A stretch of DNA of 64,000 bases from Phocaeicola_A sp036804505 (GTDB lineage: Bacteria > Bacteroidota > Bacteroidia > Bacteroidales > Bacteroidaceae): contig DAIRSI010000024.1 of the NCBI GenBank assembly GCA_036804505.1, positions 1 through 64,000 of the forward strand, read 5' to 3'. Both the position numbers and the translations under genes were made by a program. The notes beneath the pieces are model-generated. The model was not told where the DNA came from and ran no database searches. It saw only the letters and a program-made list of their open reading frames with translations. Positions 17,171 through 25,514 of the stretch are shown here, piece by piece (the stretch's first letter is position 1; each line of letters starts with the position of its first letter).

Positions 17171-18583
17171 ATGATTAAACGATTTTCTATCTTGTTGTTG
17201 GCTGCAATGATAACCGGAGCCGGTTGTTGGGCTGCAGCACCAAAAAAACAGCAGGCGAAGATGACACCCATTAAGGTGGAAACTCCACAACGTCCTGCCG
17301 GACAAAAGGATGTGCTGAATTTAGCTACACCTAAATTGAATGTAGTGCGTGTTGGTTTTATCGGATTAGGTATGCGAGGACCAAGTGCTGTGTCACGTTG
17401 GACTCACCTGCCGGGTGTCGAAATCAAAGCTCTTTGTGATTTACATCCCGACCGTGTTAGCAAGGCACAGGAAATCCTTACAAAAGCCGGACTTCCTAAA
17501 GCTGCTGAATATAGTGGAAGTGAAGAGGCTTGGAAGAAATTATGTGAACGTACTGATATTGATCTTGTTTATATCTGCACGGATTGGCTTCACCATGCAC
17601 CTATGATGATTTATGCCATGGAGCACGGTAAGCATGTAGCTTGTGAAGTGCCTTCAGCATTAAGTCTTAAGGATATATGGAACGTGGTTAATACTGCAGA
17701 GCGTACACAAAAGCATTGTATGCAGTTAGAAAATTGTGTGTATGACTTCTTTGAACTGACGACTTTGAATATGGCCCAGCATGGAATTTTCGGTGATCCG
17801 ATACATGTGGAAGGTGCCTATTTGCATTGTCTGGATCCATACTGGTCGGAATATAATGATGACTGGCGCATGAAATTCAATAAGTCTCATAGGGGAGATG
17901 TATATCCTACTCATGGACTTGGCCCTGCTGCACAGTTGCTTAATATTCACCGCGGTGACCGTATGAAGTATTTGGTTAGTATGGATACTGATCCTATCCG
18001 TTTGCCTTCTTATTTGAAAAAGAACAGAGGAGAAGTTTGCAAGGATTTTAAGGATGGAGACCATACAGTAACTATGATTCGCACGGAAAAGGGAAAGACC
18101 ATTCAGATACAGCACGATGTTGCTGATCCACGTCCTTATAGCCGTTTGTATCAGTTGACCGGAACAGAAGGTTATGCCGAAAAGTATCCGGTTGAGGGTT
18201 ATGCCATCGACGGTAGCAAGTTAGGTACGATTGACGGTAAGGATTATAGCAAACTTACGGCACATGAATTTATTCCTCAAGATGTCAAGAAGGCACTGAT
18301 GGAAAAATACAGAAGTCCTATTCTAACTAAGGATTTGGAAGAAACGGCTAAGGAAGTAGGAGGTCACGGAGGTATGGACTTTATCATGGATTACAGATTA
18401 GTCTATTGTCTTCATAATGGGCTTCCACTTGATATGGACGTTTATGATTTGGCAGAATGGTGCAGTTTGATTCCTTTATCTGCGATTTCTGTAGAGAACA
18501 ACTTTGCTCCTGTTGAAATTCCAGACTTCACGCGTGGCGGATGGAACAAGATACAGGGATTCAAGTATGCTTTTGCTAAATAG
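17171..18583 (+). CDS. GH109 NAD-dependent alpha-N-acetylgalactosaminidase
   Basis: A 470-residue Gfo/Idh/MocA-fold protein with an N-terminal signal sequence. The Rossmann motif VGFIGLGMRGPSAV is followed by CDLHPDRV, YICTDWLHHAPMMIYAMEHGKHVACEVP, and an active-site region around HCLDPYWSEYNDDWRM, which closely follows the GH109 pattern. The family removes terminal alpha-GalNAc (blood-group A and mucin type) using bound NAD+ in an elimination-addition mechanism. Export of a Rossmann enzyme fits known GH109 members. The gene lies between the MFS carrier (29 bases) and GH2 (15 bases). Confidence 0.86.
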   Translation: MIKRFSILLLAAMITGAGCWAAAPKKQQAKMTPIKVETPQRPAGQKDVLNLATPKLNVVRVGFIGLGMRGPSAVSRWTHLPGVEIKALCDLHPDRVSKAQEILTKAGLPKAAEYSGSEEAWKKLCERTDIDLVYICTDWLHHAPMMIYAMEHGKHVACEVPSALSLKDIWNVVNTAERTQKHCMQLENCVYDFFELTTLNMAQHGIFGDPIHVEGAYLHCLDPYWSEYNDDWRMKFNKSHRGDVYPTHGLGPAAQLLNIHRGDRMKYLVSMDTDPIRLPSYLKKNRGEVCKDFKDGDHTVTMIRTEKGKTIQIQHDVADPRPYSRLYQLTGTEGYAEKYPVEGYAIDGSKLGTIDGKDYSKLTAHEFIPQDVKKALMEKYRSPILTKDLEETAKEVGGHGGMDFIMDYRLVYCLHNGLPLDMDVYDLAEWCSLIPLSAISVENNFAPVEIPDFTRGGWNKIQGFKYAFAK

Positions 18584-18598
18584 AATTGATTTGATTTT

Positions 18599-21500
18599 AT
18601 GACTTATTTTAAGAAAACTATTTTACTTTCAGCAGTGGCAGCAATGTCTGTCACTGCTTTTGCTGTTCAAACAGATAAACCCTACTGGCGTGATCTTCAA
18701 GTTGTTTCAGTCAACAAAGTACAGCCCCGTACTACTTTTATGAGTTATTCTAATCGTGCTACAGCTTTAACGGGTAAGTTCGAGAACAGTGTTTATTACA
18801 AGCTTCTCAATGGTACATGGAAATTTTATTTTACAGAATCAGATAAGGAATTGCCTGCTGATGTTACTTCTGAGAATGTTTCAACAGTGGGTTGGAAAGA
18901 TATAAAAGTTCCCGGAAACTGGGAAATGCAAGGATTTGGAACTCCTATCTACGTGAACCAGAGCTTTGAGTTTATGACTTATAAACCCACACCTCCCGTG
19001 TTGCCGGATGTAGTTCCTGTAGGGGTTTACCGTCGGAAAATTGATGTTCCTTCCGATTGGATGAACCGGGATATCTATCTTCATTTGGAAGGTGCCAAGT
19101 CGGGTGTTTACGTTTATATCAACGGAAGGGAAGTCGGATATAATGAAGATTCCAAAACGCCTGCAGAATTTTTAATAAACGACTATGTGAAGTCAGGTTC
19201 AAACGAGCTGGCCATTAAAATATACAGATGGAGCACAGGCTCTTATCTTGAAAGTCAGGATTTCTGGAGAATGAGTGGAATAGAACGCGATGTGTATCTT
19301 TATTCGCAGCCTAAAACAGCGATAAGAGACTACAAGGTAATTTCTACTCTGGATGATTCATACAAGACAGGGAAGTTCAAAGTGAATGTTGCTATGAACA
19401 ACCATGAAGCCGGTGAAGCAAAGGTTCATGTTGCTTTTGAGCTGCTTGATGACAAAGGAACTCTTGTTGCCTCCGGCAAAAAGAATATTGACATGGTTCC
19501 CGATAAGGAAACCGAAGTGGATTTTGAGGCATCCATACCCCAGGTCAAGACATGGACATCAGAACATCCCAACCTTTACAAACTTTTGCTGAGTGTAGAA
19601 AAGAACGGAGTGATTTCTGAGTACATACCTCAGAACGTTGGCTTCCGCAAAATAGAAATCAAAGAGTCTTCTTTAAAGACGGCTGAAGGAAAACCTTATA
19701 CACTTCTTTTCATTAACGGTCAGCCGCTCAAGTTGAAAGGAGTGAATATACACGAACATAATCCTCAAACCGGACATTATGTAGATGAAGCTCTTATGCG
19801 CAAAGACTTCGAAATCATGAAGAAAAATAACATCAATGCTGTGCGTCTTTGTCATTATCCGCAAAATCACCGTTTCTATGAACTTTGTGATGAATACGGA
19901 CTTTATGTTTATGATGAGGCCAACATTGAAAGCCATGGAATGTATTATAATTTGAGCAAAGGCGGTTCTTTGGGTAATAATCCCGATTGGCTGAAAGCAC
20001 ATCTGGAACGAACCCGCAATATGTTCGAAAAAGACAAGAATCATCCTTGTGTAACAATTTGGTCATTAGGAAATGAGGCCGGGAACGGTTATAATTTCTA
20101 TCAGACTTATCTTTGGACAAAGCAAGCCGATAAGGATATGATGCAACGCCCCGTGTGCTATGAACGAGCTTTGTGGGAATGGAATACGGATATGTTCGTT
20201 CCCCAGTATCCAAGTGCCGAATGGCTGGAAGAAGTAGGAATGAAAGGAAGTGACCGACCCGTTATCCCATCAGAATATTCACATGCCATGGGAAATTCCA
20301 ATGGTAATCTTTGGGATCAATGGAAAGCCATTTACACCTATCCTAACTTGCAAGGTGGGTTCATTTGGGATTGGGTTGATCAGGGATTACAGGTGAAAGA
20401 TAAGAACGGACGAATGTTTTGGGCTTATGGAGGAGATTTTGGAAAGGATATGCCAAGCGATGATAACTTCTGTTGCAACGGCATTGTCAATCCCGACAGA
20501 AATCCGCACCCTTCCATGGCCGAAGTAAAGTATTGCTATCAGAATGTAGGTTTTGAAACTGTTGATGCTCAAAATGGGAAGTTCAAAGTTATGAACCGCT
20601 TCTACTTTACGAATTTAAAGGGATATACAATTTTGTGGTCAATCATGTCCAATGGGGAAGTCTTGAAGTCGGGATCTTATGTTTTGGATATCGAGCCCCA
20701 GTCTTCTCGTGAGGTTCAGATACCCGTCAACTCCTTGGGAAAGAAAGCCGGAAAGGAATATTTCGTGAATTTCTCTTTAATTACTCAGAGGGCTGAGGGA
20801 GCCATTCCGGCAAAACATGAAATAGCAAAAGACCAGTTCCGTTTACCTCAGTCAGCCGAGTTAGGCGTCAAGCACATAGCTGACGGAGGACCTGCCCTTA
20901 AAGTAAGCAAAAGCGGTGATGAGTTAAAGGTCTTTTCAGGTAGAGTAAGTTTTGTTTTCAATAAGGAAAGCGGACTTGTTACTTCTTATAAGGTGGGAGG
21001 TACCGAATTTTTTGCAGATGGTTTTGGCTTACAGCCAAACTTCTGGAGAGGTCCTACTGATAATGATTATGGTAATGGAATGCCTAAGCGCGAACATGTA
21101 TGGAAGCTGTCGAGCAAGAATTTCAAAGTAACGAAAGCCGACGTCGCAATGGATGGAAAAACAGCTGTTGTCCAAGTTACTTATTCTCTGGCTGCAGGTA
21201 ACCTATATGAAATATCCTATCGGATTTATCCTTCGGGAGCAGTCAAAGCAGATATTCAATTTACATCAGTCGCCAAACCTGAAGTTCCCAGAATAGGCGT
21301 ACGTTTCCGTTTACCGTCAGCGATGAATCAGGTTTATTATTATGGTCGCGGTCCTCAGGAAAACTATATTGACAGAAATGCAGGCAGCATGATCGGCCTT
21401 TACAAGAACAAGGCTGATGACATGGGATATCCTTATGTTCGTCCGCAAGAAACCGGCCATCATACGGATACCCGTTGGGTGGCATTAAGTGGCAAAGGAA

Positions 21501-21838
21501 AATCACTGACGATTCTTGCCGATAGTGTCATCGGTTTCAATGCTCTCCGTAATTCTGTGGAAGACTATGATTCCGAGGAGAATTTCGACAGGCCAAGACA
21601 GTGGTCGAATATGTCTCCAGAGTTAAAAGCTAATCATAATGAAGAAGCTGCCAAGGATGTACTTCGTCATCAGACTCATGTAAACGATATCACCCCTCGG
21701 GATTATGTGGAGGTATGCATAGATATGAAGCAGCAAGGTTTGGCTGGATACGACAGTTGGGGTGCAAGACCCGAGCCGGCATATACCATTCAGCCAAATC
21801 ACAATTATCGATGGGGTTTCACTCTTTTGCCCAAATAA
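18599..21838 (+). CDS. GH2 secreted beta-galactosidase
   Basis: A 1079-residue LacZ-type enzyme with a signal peptide (cleaved near AFA, residue 22). Domain order is sugar-binding jelly roll (about 40-230), immunoglobulin-like, TIM barrel, a second Ig-like domain, and a C-terminal beta-galactosidase small-chain domain. Glu493 in WSLGNEAGNG is the acid/base and Glu559 in SEYSHAMGNS is the nucleophile. The end (RPEPAYTIQPNHNYRWGFTL) is typical of the LacZ C-terminal domain. It would remove terminal beta-galactose before or after GH109 and GH20 action. It is the last gene of the operon. Confidence 0.92.
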   Translation: MTYFKKTILLSAVAAMSVTAFAVQTDKPYWRDLQVVSVNKVQPRTTFMSYSNRATALTGKFENSVYYKLLNGTWKFYFTESDKELPADVTSENVSTVGWKDIKVPGNWEMQGFGTPIYVNQSFEFMTYKPTPPVLPDVVPVGVYRRKIDVPSDWMNRDIYLHLEGAKSGVYVYINGREVGYNEDSKTPAEFLINDYVKSGSNELAIKIYRWSTGSYLESQDFWRMSGIERDVYLYSQPKTAIRDYKVISTLDDSYKTGKFKVNVAMNNHEAGEAKVHVAFELLDDKGTLVASGKKNIDMVPDKETEVDFEASIPQVKTWTSEHPNLYKLLLSVEKNGVISEYIPQNVGFRKIEIKESSLKTAEGKPYTLLFINGQPLKLKGVNIHEHNPQTGHYVDEALMRKDFEIMKKNNINAVRLCHYPQNHRFYELCDEYGLYVYDEANIESHGMYYNLSKGGSLGNNPDWLKAHLERTRNMFEKDKNHPCVTIWSLGNEAGNGYNFYQTYLWTKQADKDMMQRPVCYERALWEWNTDMFVPQYPSAEWLEEVGMKGSDRPVIPSEYSHAMGNSNGNLWDQWKAIYTYPNLQGGFIWDWVDQGLQVKDKNGRMFWAYGGDFGKDMPSDDNFCCNGIVNPDRNPHPSMAEVKYCYQNVGFETVDAQNGKFKVMNRFYFTNLKGYTILWSIMSNGEVLKSGSYVLDIEPQSSREVQIPVNSLGKKAGKEYFVNFSLITQRAEGAIPAKHEIAKDQFRLPQSAELGVKHIADGGPALKVSKSGDELKVFSGRVSFVFNKESGLVTSYKVGGTEFFADGFGLQPNFWRGPTDNDYGNGMPKREHVWKLSSKNFKVTKADVAMDGKTAVVQVTYSLAAGNLYEISYRIYPSGAVKADIQFTSVAKPEVPRIGVRFRLPSAMNQVYYYGRGPQENYIDRNAGSMIGLYKNKADDMGYPYVRPQETGHHTDTRWVALSGKGKSLTILADSVIGFNALRNSVEDYDSEENFDRPRQWSNMSPELKANHNEEAAKDVLRHQTHVNDITPRDYVEVCIDMKQQGLAGYDSWGARPEPAYTIQPNHNYRWGFTLLPK

Positions 21839-21878
21839 GCCTATGAAATCATAGAAACATATTATTGGTTGTGTAATA

Positions 21879-21955
21879 AGCAGTACAGCAAATGTTTTTA
21901 AGGTCTACCTTAAACAATAGTAAGCTGTACTGCTTTATTCTTTATCAAGTACAGC
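21879..21955. repeat. nested and competing inverted repeats after the GH2 gene
   Basis: AGCAGTACAGC (21879-21889) is the exact complement of GCTGTACTGCT (21924-21934). Inside the loop TTTAAGGT (21897-21904) pairs with ACCTTAAA (21907-21914). A third copy, AGTACAGC (21948-21955), could instead pair with the second arm, so two hairpins are mutually exclusive. T-rich sequence follows 21934, so this may be the operon terminator in an unusual form. Confidence 0.6.
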
Positions 21956-22021
21956 TATTTAATAAGACATCCTATTGTGTTTCCATAAATGTGTAAAGGG
22001 AATAGTAGAAATAGAAAAAGA

Positions 22022-22059
22022 AGAAAGCCTTTAAAATCAACTGATTTTAAAGGCTTTCT
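22022..22059 (-). terminator. terminator of tRNA-Pro, probably bidirectional
   Basis: AGAAAGCCTTTAAAATCA (22022-22039) and its exact complement (22042-22059) form an 18-bp inverted repeat with a 2-base centre. On the minus strand it is followed by CTTTTTCTATTTC. It lies 8 bases after the tRNA 3' end. Confidence 0.85.
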
Positions 22060-22066
22060 CTTTAAG

Positions 22067-22141
22067 TCGGGGTAACGAGATTCGAACTCATGACCCCCTG
22101 CTCCCAAAGCAGGTGCGCTAACCGGACTGCGCTACACCCCG
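22067..22141 (-). tRNA. tRNA-Pro (anticodon UGG)
   Basis: The minus strand folds into a 75-nt cloverleaf. The acceptor stem is CGGGGTG/TACCCCG with discriminator A, the D stem is GCGC/GCGC, and the anticodon stem CCTGC/GCAGG surrounds loop TTTGGGA (anticodon TGG). The T arm is ATGAG-TTCGAAT-CTCGT. The CCA end is not encoded. It is a single tRNA gene with its own promoter and terminator. Confidence 0.95.
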
Positions 22142-22172
22142 AGTCTTGTTGCTTTGTTTCTCAAAAGCGGTG

Positions 22173-22203
22173 CAAAGATAAGAACATCTTTTTAATTTCA
22201 CAA
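22173..22203 (-). promoter_or_regulatory. promoter of tRNA-Pro
   Basis: CAAAGATA (22173-22180) reads TATCTTTG on the minus strand. CAA at 22201-22203 gives TTG at the -33 position, 20 bases upstream. Confidence 0.65.
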
Positions 22204-22311
22204 CTATTTCGGATAATTTTGTTGATTTTTTTTGAATTGAGCGAAGATGTAATGGAAAAAGTGTATTTTTGATTTTGACAAATGAATGTATAACCAAATA
22301 AAAATAAATTT

Positions 22312-22770
22312 ATGAATGTAGGAGATAAAGCACCCGAACTGTTGGGTATTGATGAAAATGGGAACGCCATTAAACTGAGTGATTACAAAGGCAAAAAAAT
22401 TGTGCTGTACTTTTATCCTAAGGACAATACATCCGGATGTACTGCCGAGGCATGTAGCTTCAGAGACGGATATCAAGATTTGCGTAAGGCGGGTTATGAA
22501 GTGATAGGAGTGAGTGTGGACGATTCCGCTTCCCACAAAAAATTCCGTGCGAAAAATGAATTGCCTTTTACACTGATTACGGATGCCGACAAACAATTGG
22601 TGCAGGCTTTTGGCGTGTGGGGTGAAAAATCCATGTATGGCCGCAAGTATATGGGAACCTTCCGTACCACCTTTATAATAAATGAGGAGGGAATCATAGA
22701 GAAAATCTTTGTTCCCAAAGAAATTAAGACAAGTACGCATGCCGATCAGATTTTGGCGCTAATGAAATGA
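22312..22770 (+). CDS. bcp: thiol peroxidase of the Bcp/PrxQ family
   Basis: A 152-residue peroxiredoxin reducing hydrogen peroxide and organic peroxides with thioredoxin. The peroxidatic Cys43 and resolving Cys48 lie in NTSGCTAEACSFRD, the five-residue spacing of atypical 2-Cys Bcp proteins. FYPKDNT and GTFRTTFIIN are further family segments. An exact -7-type TATTTTTG (22264-22271) precedes it, but without a well-placed -33. The VOC gene follows after 3 bases, so the pair is co-transcribed. Confidence 0.93.
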   Translation: MNVGDKAPELLGIDENGNAIKLSDYKGKKIVLYFYPKDNTSGCTAEACSFRDGYQDLRKAGYEVIGVSVDDSASHKKFRAKNELPFTLITDADKQLVQAFGVWGEKSMYGRKYMGTFRTTFIINEEGIIEKIFVPKEIKTSTHADQILALMK

Positions 22771-22773
22771 ACT

Positions 22774-23151
22774 ATGGAAGTAAAAGGACGTTTCGACCAT
22801 TTCAATATCAATGTTACCGATATTGAAAAAAGCATAGATTTTTACAAGAAGGCTTTGGGACTGAGAGAACATCATCGGCATGAAGCGCCTGACGGTTCCT
22901 TTGTCCTGGTTTATCTGACTGACAACGCAGGAAGTTTCCTGATGGAATTGACATGCTTGCGTAATCATCCCGAGCCATATGAATTGGGAGATAACGAGAG
23001 CCACCTTTGTATCCGGGTGGAAGGTGATTATGACAAGATAAGAGAATACCATAAAAGCATGGGGTGCGTTTGTTTCGAGAATGAATCCATGGGATTGTAT
23101 TTCATTCATGATCCCGATGATTATTGGATTGAGATATTACCTGTCGGATAA
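22774..23151 (+). CDS. VOC-superfamily protein (glyoxalase I-like)
   Basis: A 125-residue protein of the vicinal-oxygen-chelate fold. It has the first beta-alpha-beta module GRFDHFNINVTDIEKSIDFYKKALGL, with metal ligand candidate His9, and the second module ending FIHDPDDYWIEILPVG, with a terminal Glu ligand. It resembles lactoylglutathione-lyase-like proteins, but Bacteroidales often lack glutathione, so a methylglyoxal role is uncertain. It is coupled to bcp 3 bases upstream. Confidence 0.8.
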   Translation: MEVKGRFDHFNINVTDIEKSIDFYKKALGLREHHRHEAPDGSFVLVYLTDNAGSFLMELTCLRNHPEPYELGDNESHLCIRVEGDYDKIREYHKSMGCVCFENESMGLYFIHDPDDYWIEILPVG

Positions 23152-23312
23152 ATATTTTCCCACTTGTTATAGTATTTAAACAAAAAGGATAGTCATCTGT
23201 TAAGTAATAAAAATAATGGCAATAAAAACTACTGTTTCTAAGTGAAATGTCATTATTTTCTTTGTATTTTTACAGAACTAATTTTCAAACGTAATAATTA
23301 AAATTTAGTACC

Positions 23313-24752
23313 ATGAAAGAATTAAAAATGTTTATCAACGGAAAGTTCATAGAGAACAATTCCGGAAAATGGATTGATGTATTGAATCCGTCCACAGAAG
23401 AAGTGATTAGCCGACAGCCGGAAGGAACTCCGGAGGATGCAGCATTTGCTGTTGAAGCTGCCGCAAAAGCTCAGCCTAAATGGGAAAAAGTTCCGGCTGT
23501 AGAACGCGGACAGTATTTAATCAAGATGGCTGCCGGCATTCGCAAGAGAGAAAAAGAATTGACAGATATAATTGTTCGGGAAGGTGGAAAAACCCAGACC
23601 TTGGCAAACGTGGAAGTGAATTTCACTGCCGATTATCTGGAGTACATGGCCGGATGGGCACGCCGTTATGAAGGCGAAATCATCCAGAGCGACCGTTCCA
23701 ACGAAAATATCTTCCTGTTCAAAAAACCTATCGGAGTTACGGCCGGTATCCTTCCATGGAACTTCCCGTTCTTCTTGATTGCCCGTAAGGCAGCACCGGC
23801 ATTGGTTACAGGTAATACTATCGTTCTGAAACCAAGTCAGCTGACCCCGGAAAATCTGTATGTATTCTCTCAGATTGTTGAAGAGATTGATCTTCCTGCA
23901 GGTGTATTCAATGTAGTGATGGGACGTGGTTCTGTCATCGGTCATGCTTTGGCCAGCAATCCTAAAGTTGGTATGGTCAGCTTGACAGGTAGTGTATCTG
24001 CCGGACAGCAGATTATGCTCGCAGCAGCACCTAATATTACTAAGGTATCTTTGGAACTTGGCGGTAAAGCACCTGCCATCGTGTTGCCTGACGCTGATCT
24101 TGAATTGGCTGCAAACTCCATCATTGCTTCACGTGTTATCAATACCGGTCAGGTTTGTAACAATGCAGAGCGTGTATATGTGCCAAGACCTTTGAAAGAT
24201 AAATTCGTTGAAATCCTCGTTGAAGGATTGAAGAAAGTGAAAGTAGGCAATCCATCTGAAGTCGCAGATCTCGATATGGGCCCGATGGTAGAGGCAAATG
24301 CTTTGAAAACTGTTTTGGGTAAGGTCGAAAATGCTATTCATCAAGGTGCTAAGTTGGTTTGCGGCGGTCACCGTATTGGCGATAAAGGTTACTTCATTGA
24401 ACCTACATTACTTATCGATGCCAAGCAAAAAATGGATATCATCCAGCAGGAAACATTCGGCCCAGTATTGCCGATTGTAGAATATGATACTATCGACGAG
24501 GCTATCGAAATGGCAAATGACTGTGAATATGGTTTGACATCTTCAGTTTATACGAAAGATCTGGATATGGCATTCAAGATGATGCGTTCGTTGAAATTCG
24601 GTGAGACTTACTTCAACCGTGAGAACTTCGAGGCTATGCAGGGATTCCATGCAGGCTGGCGCAAGTCCGGTATCGGTGGCGCCGATGGCAAACATGGTTT
24701 GGAAGAATATTTGCAAACTCATGTTGTTTATCTCGACACTCATTACGAATAA
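23313..24752 (+). CDS. aldA: lactaldehyde dehydrogenase
   Basis: A 479-residue NAD-dependent aldehyde dehydrogenase. It follows Escherichia coli AldA closely through EYMAGWARRYEGEIIQSDR, GILPWNFPFFLIARK and FNRENFEAMQGFHAGWRKSGIGGADGKHGLEEYLQTHVVYL. Glu248 in SLELGGKAP and Cys282 in NTGQVCNN are the catalytic residues. AldA oxidises L-lactaldehyde, from fucose or rhamnose catabolism, to L-lactate, and also glycolaldehyde. lutA follows after 24 bases, and the chain continues to pyruvate. No perfect promoter was found. TTTCTTTG at 23257-23264 is a possible -7. Confidence 0.9.
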   Translation: MKELKMFINGKFIENNSGKWIDVLNPSTEEVISRQPEGTPEDAAFAVEAAAKAQPKWEKVPAVERGQYLIKMAAGIRKREKELTDIIVREGGKTQTLANVEVNFTADYLEYMAGWARRYEGEIIQSDRSNENIFLFKKPIGVTAGILPWNFPFFLIARKAAPALVTGNTIVLKPSQLTPENLYVFSQIVEEIDLPAGVFNVVMGRGSVIGHALASNPKVGMVSLTGSVSAGQQIMLAAAPNITKVSLELGGKAPAIVLPDADLELAANSIIASRVINTGQVCNNAERVYVPRPLKDKFVEILVEGLKKVKVGNPSEVADLDMGPMVEANALKTVLGKVENAIHQGAKLVCGGHRIGDKGYFIEPTLLIDAKQKMDIIQQETFGPVLPIVEYDTIDEAIEMANDCEYGLTSSVYTKDLDMAFKMMRSLKFGETYFNRENFEAMQGFHAGWRKSGIGGADGKHGLEEYLQTHVVYLDTHYE

Positions 24753-24776
24753 ATTAATATAGAAAGAAGAAGCGGT

Positions 24777-25514
24777 ATGAAAGTCGGTCTTTTTGTCCCC
24801 TGCTACGTAAATGCCATATTTCCGGAAGTAGGGGTGGCTACTTATAAATTATTGAAACATTTGGGAGTGGAGGTCGACTATCCGCTGAACCAAACATGTT
24901 GTGGCCAACCGATGGCTAATGCTGGCTTCGAACAAAAAGCGGTTCCCTTGGCGGAACGCTTCGATGATATGTTCAAAGGCTACGATTACGTTGTAGCTCC
25001 GTCTGCAAGTTGCGTAGCCTTTGTTCGTTTGAATTATCCTCGGTTGCTCGAAGGAAAGCATGAATGCCTGGCCAGTGACAAGACAATGGATGTTTGTGAG
25101 TTTTTGCATGATGTACTGAAAGTGAAACAACTTCCTGGGAAATTCCCGCATAAGGTAAGTTTGCACAACAGTTGTCATGGAGTACGTGAATTGCATCTTT
25201 CATCAGCAAGTGAACAGAATGTTCCAAGCTTTTCAAAGATAAAGGATTTGCTTTCGATGGTGGAGGGCATTACTGTACTCGAACCAGAAAAGGTTGATGA
25301 ATGCTGTGGATTCGGCGGTATGTTCTCAGTTGAAGAACCTGATGTTTCGGTTCGAATGGGAACAGACAAACTGAATAACCACATGGCTACGGGAGCGGAA
25401 TATATCACCGGTCCGGACAGCTCGTGTCTGATGCACATGCAAGGCATTGCCAAAAGGTTGAATAAACCTATCAAGTTCATTCATGTCGTACAAATTTTAG
25501 CAGCGGGATTATGA
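24777..25514 (+). CDS. lutA: L-lactate dehydrogenase complex subunit LutA/LldE
   Basis: A 245-residue Fe-S oxidoreductase subunit with two CCG (cysteine-rich) domains. The first has NQTCCGQPMAN and the second HNSCHGVRELHL and VDECCGFGGMFSVEEPDVS. These ligate unusual clusters in the LutABC complex, which oxidises L-lactate to pyruvate. It lies between aldA and lutB and overlaps lutB by the ATGA quartet, indicating tight translational coupling. Confidence 0.92.
   Translation: MKVGLFVPCYVNAIFPEVGVATYKLLKHLGVEVDYPLNQTCCGQPMANAGFEQKAVPLAERFDDMFKGYDYVVAPSASCVAFVRLNYPRLLEGKHECLASDKTMDVCEFLHDVLKVKQLPGKFPHKVSLHNSCHGVRELHLSSASEQNVPSFSKIKDLLSMVEGITVLEPEKVDECCGFGGMFSVEEPDVSVRMGTDKLNNHMATGAEYITGPDSSCLMHMQGIAKRLNKPIKFIHVVQILAAGL

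Noticed and set aside
22090..22272. 60-aa plus-strand frame over the tRNA
   Set aside because: It reads through the tRNA-Pro gene antisense and has no supporting signal.
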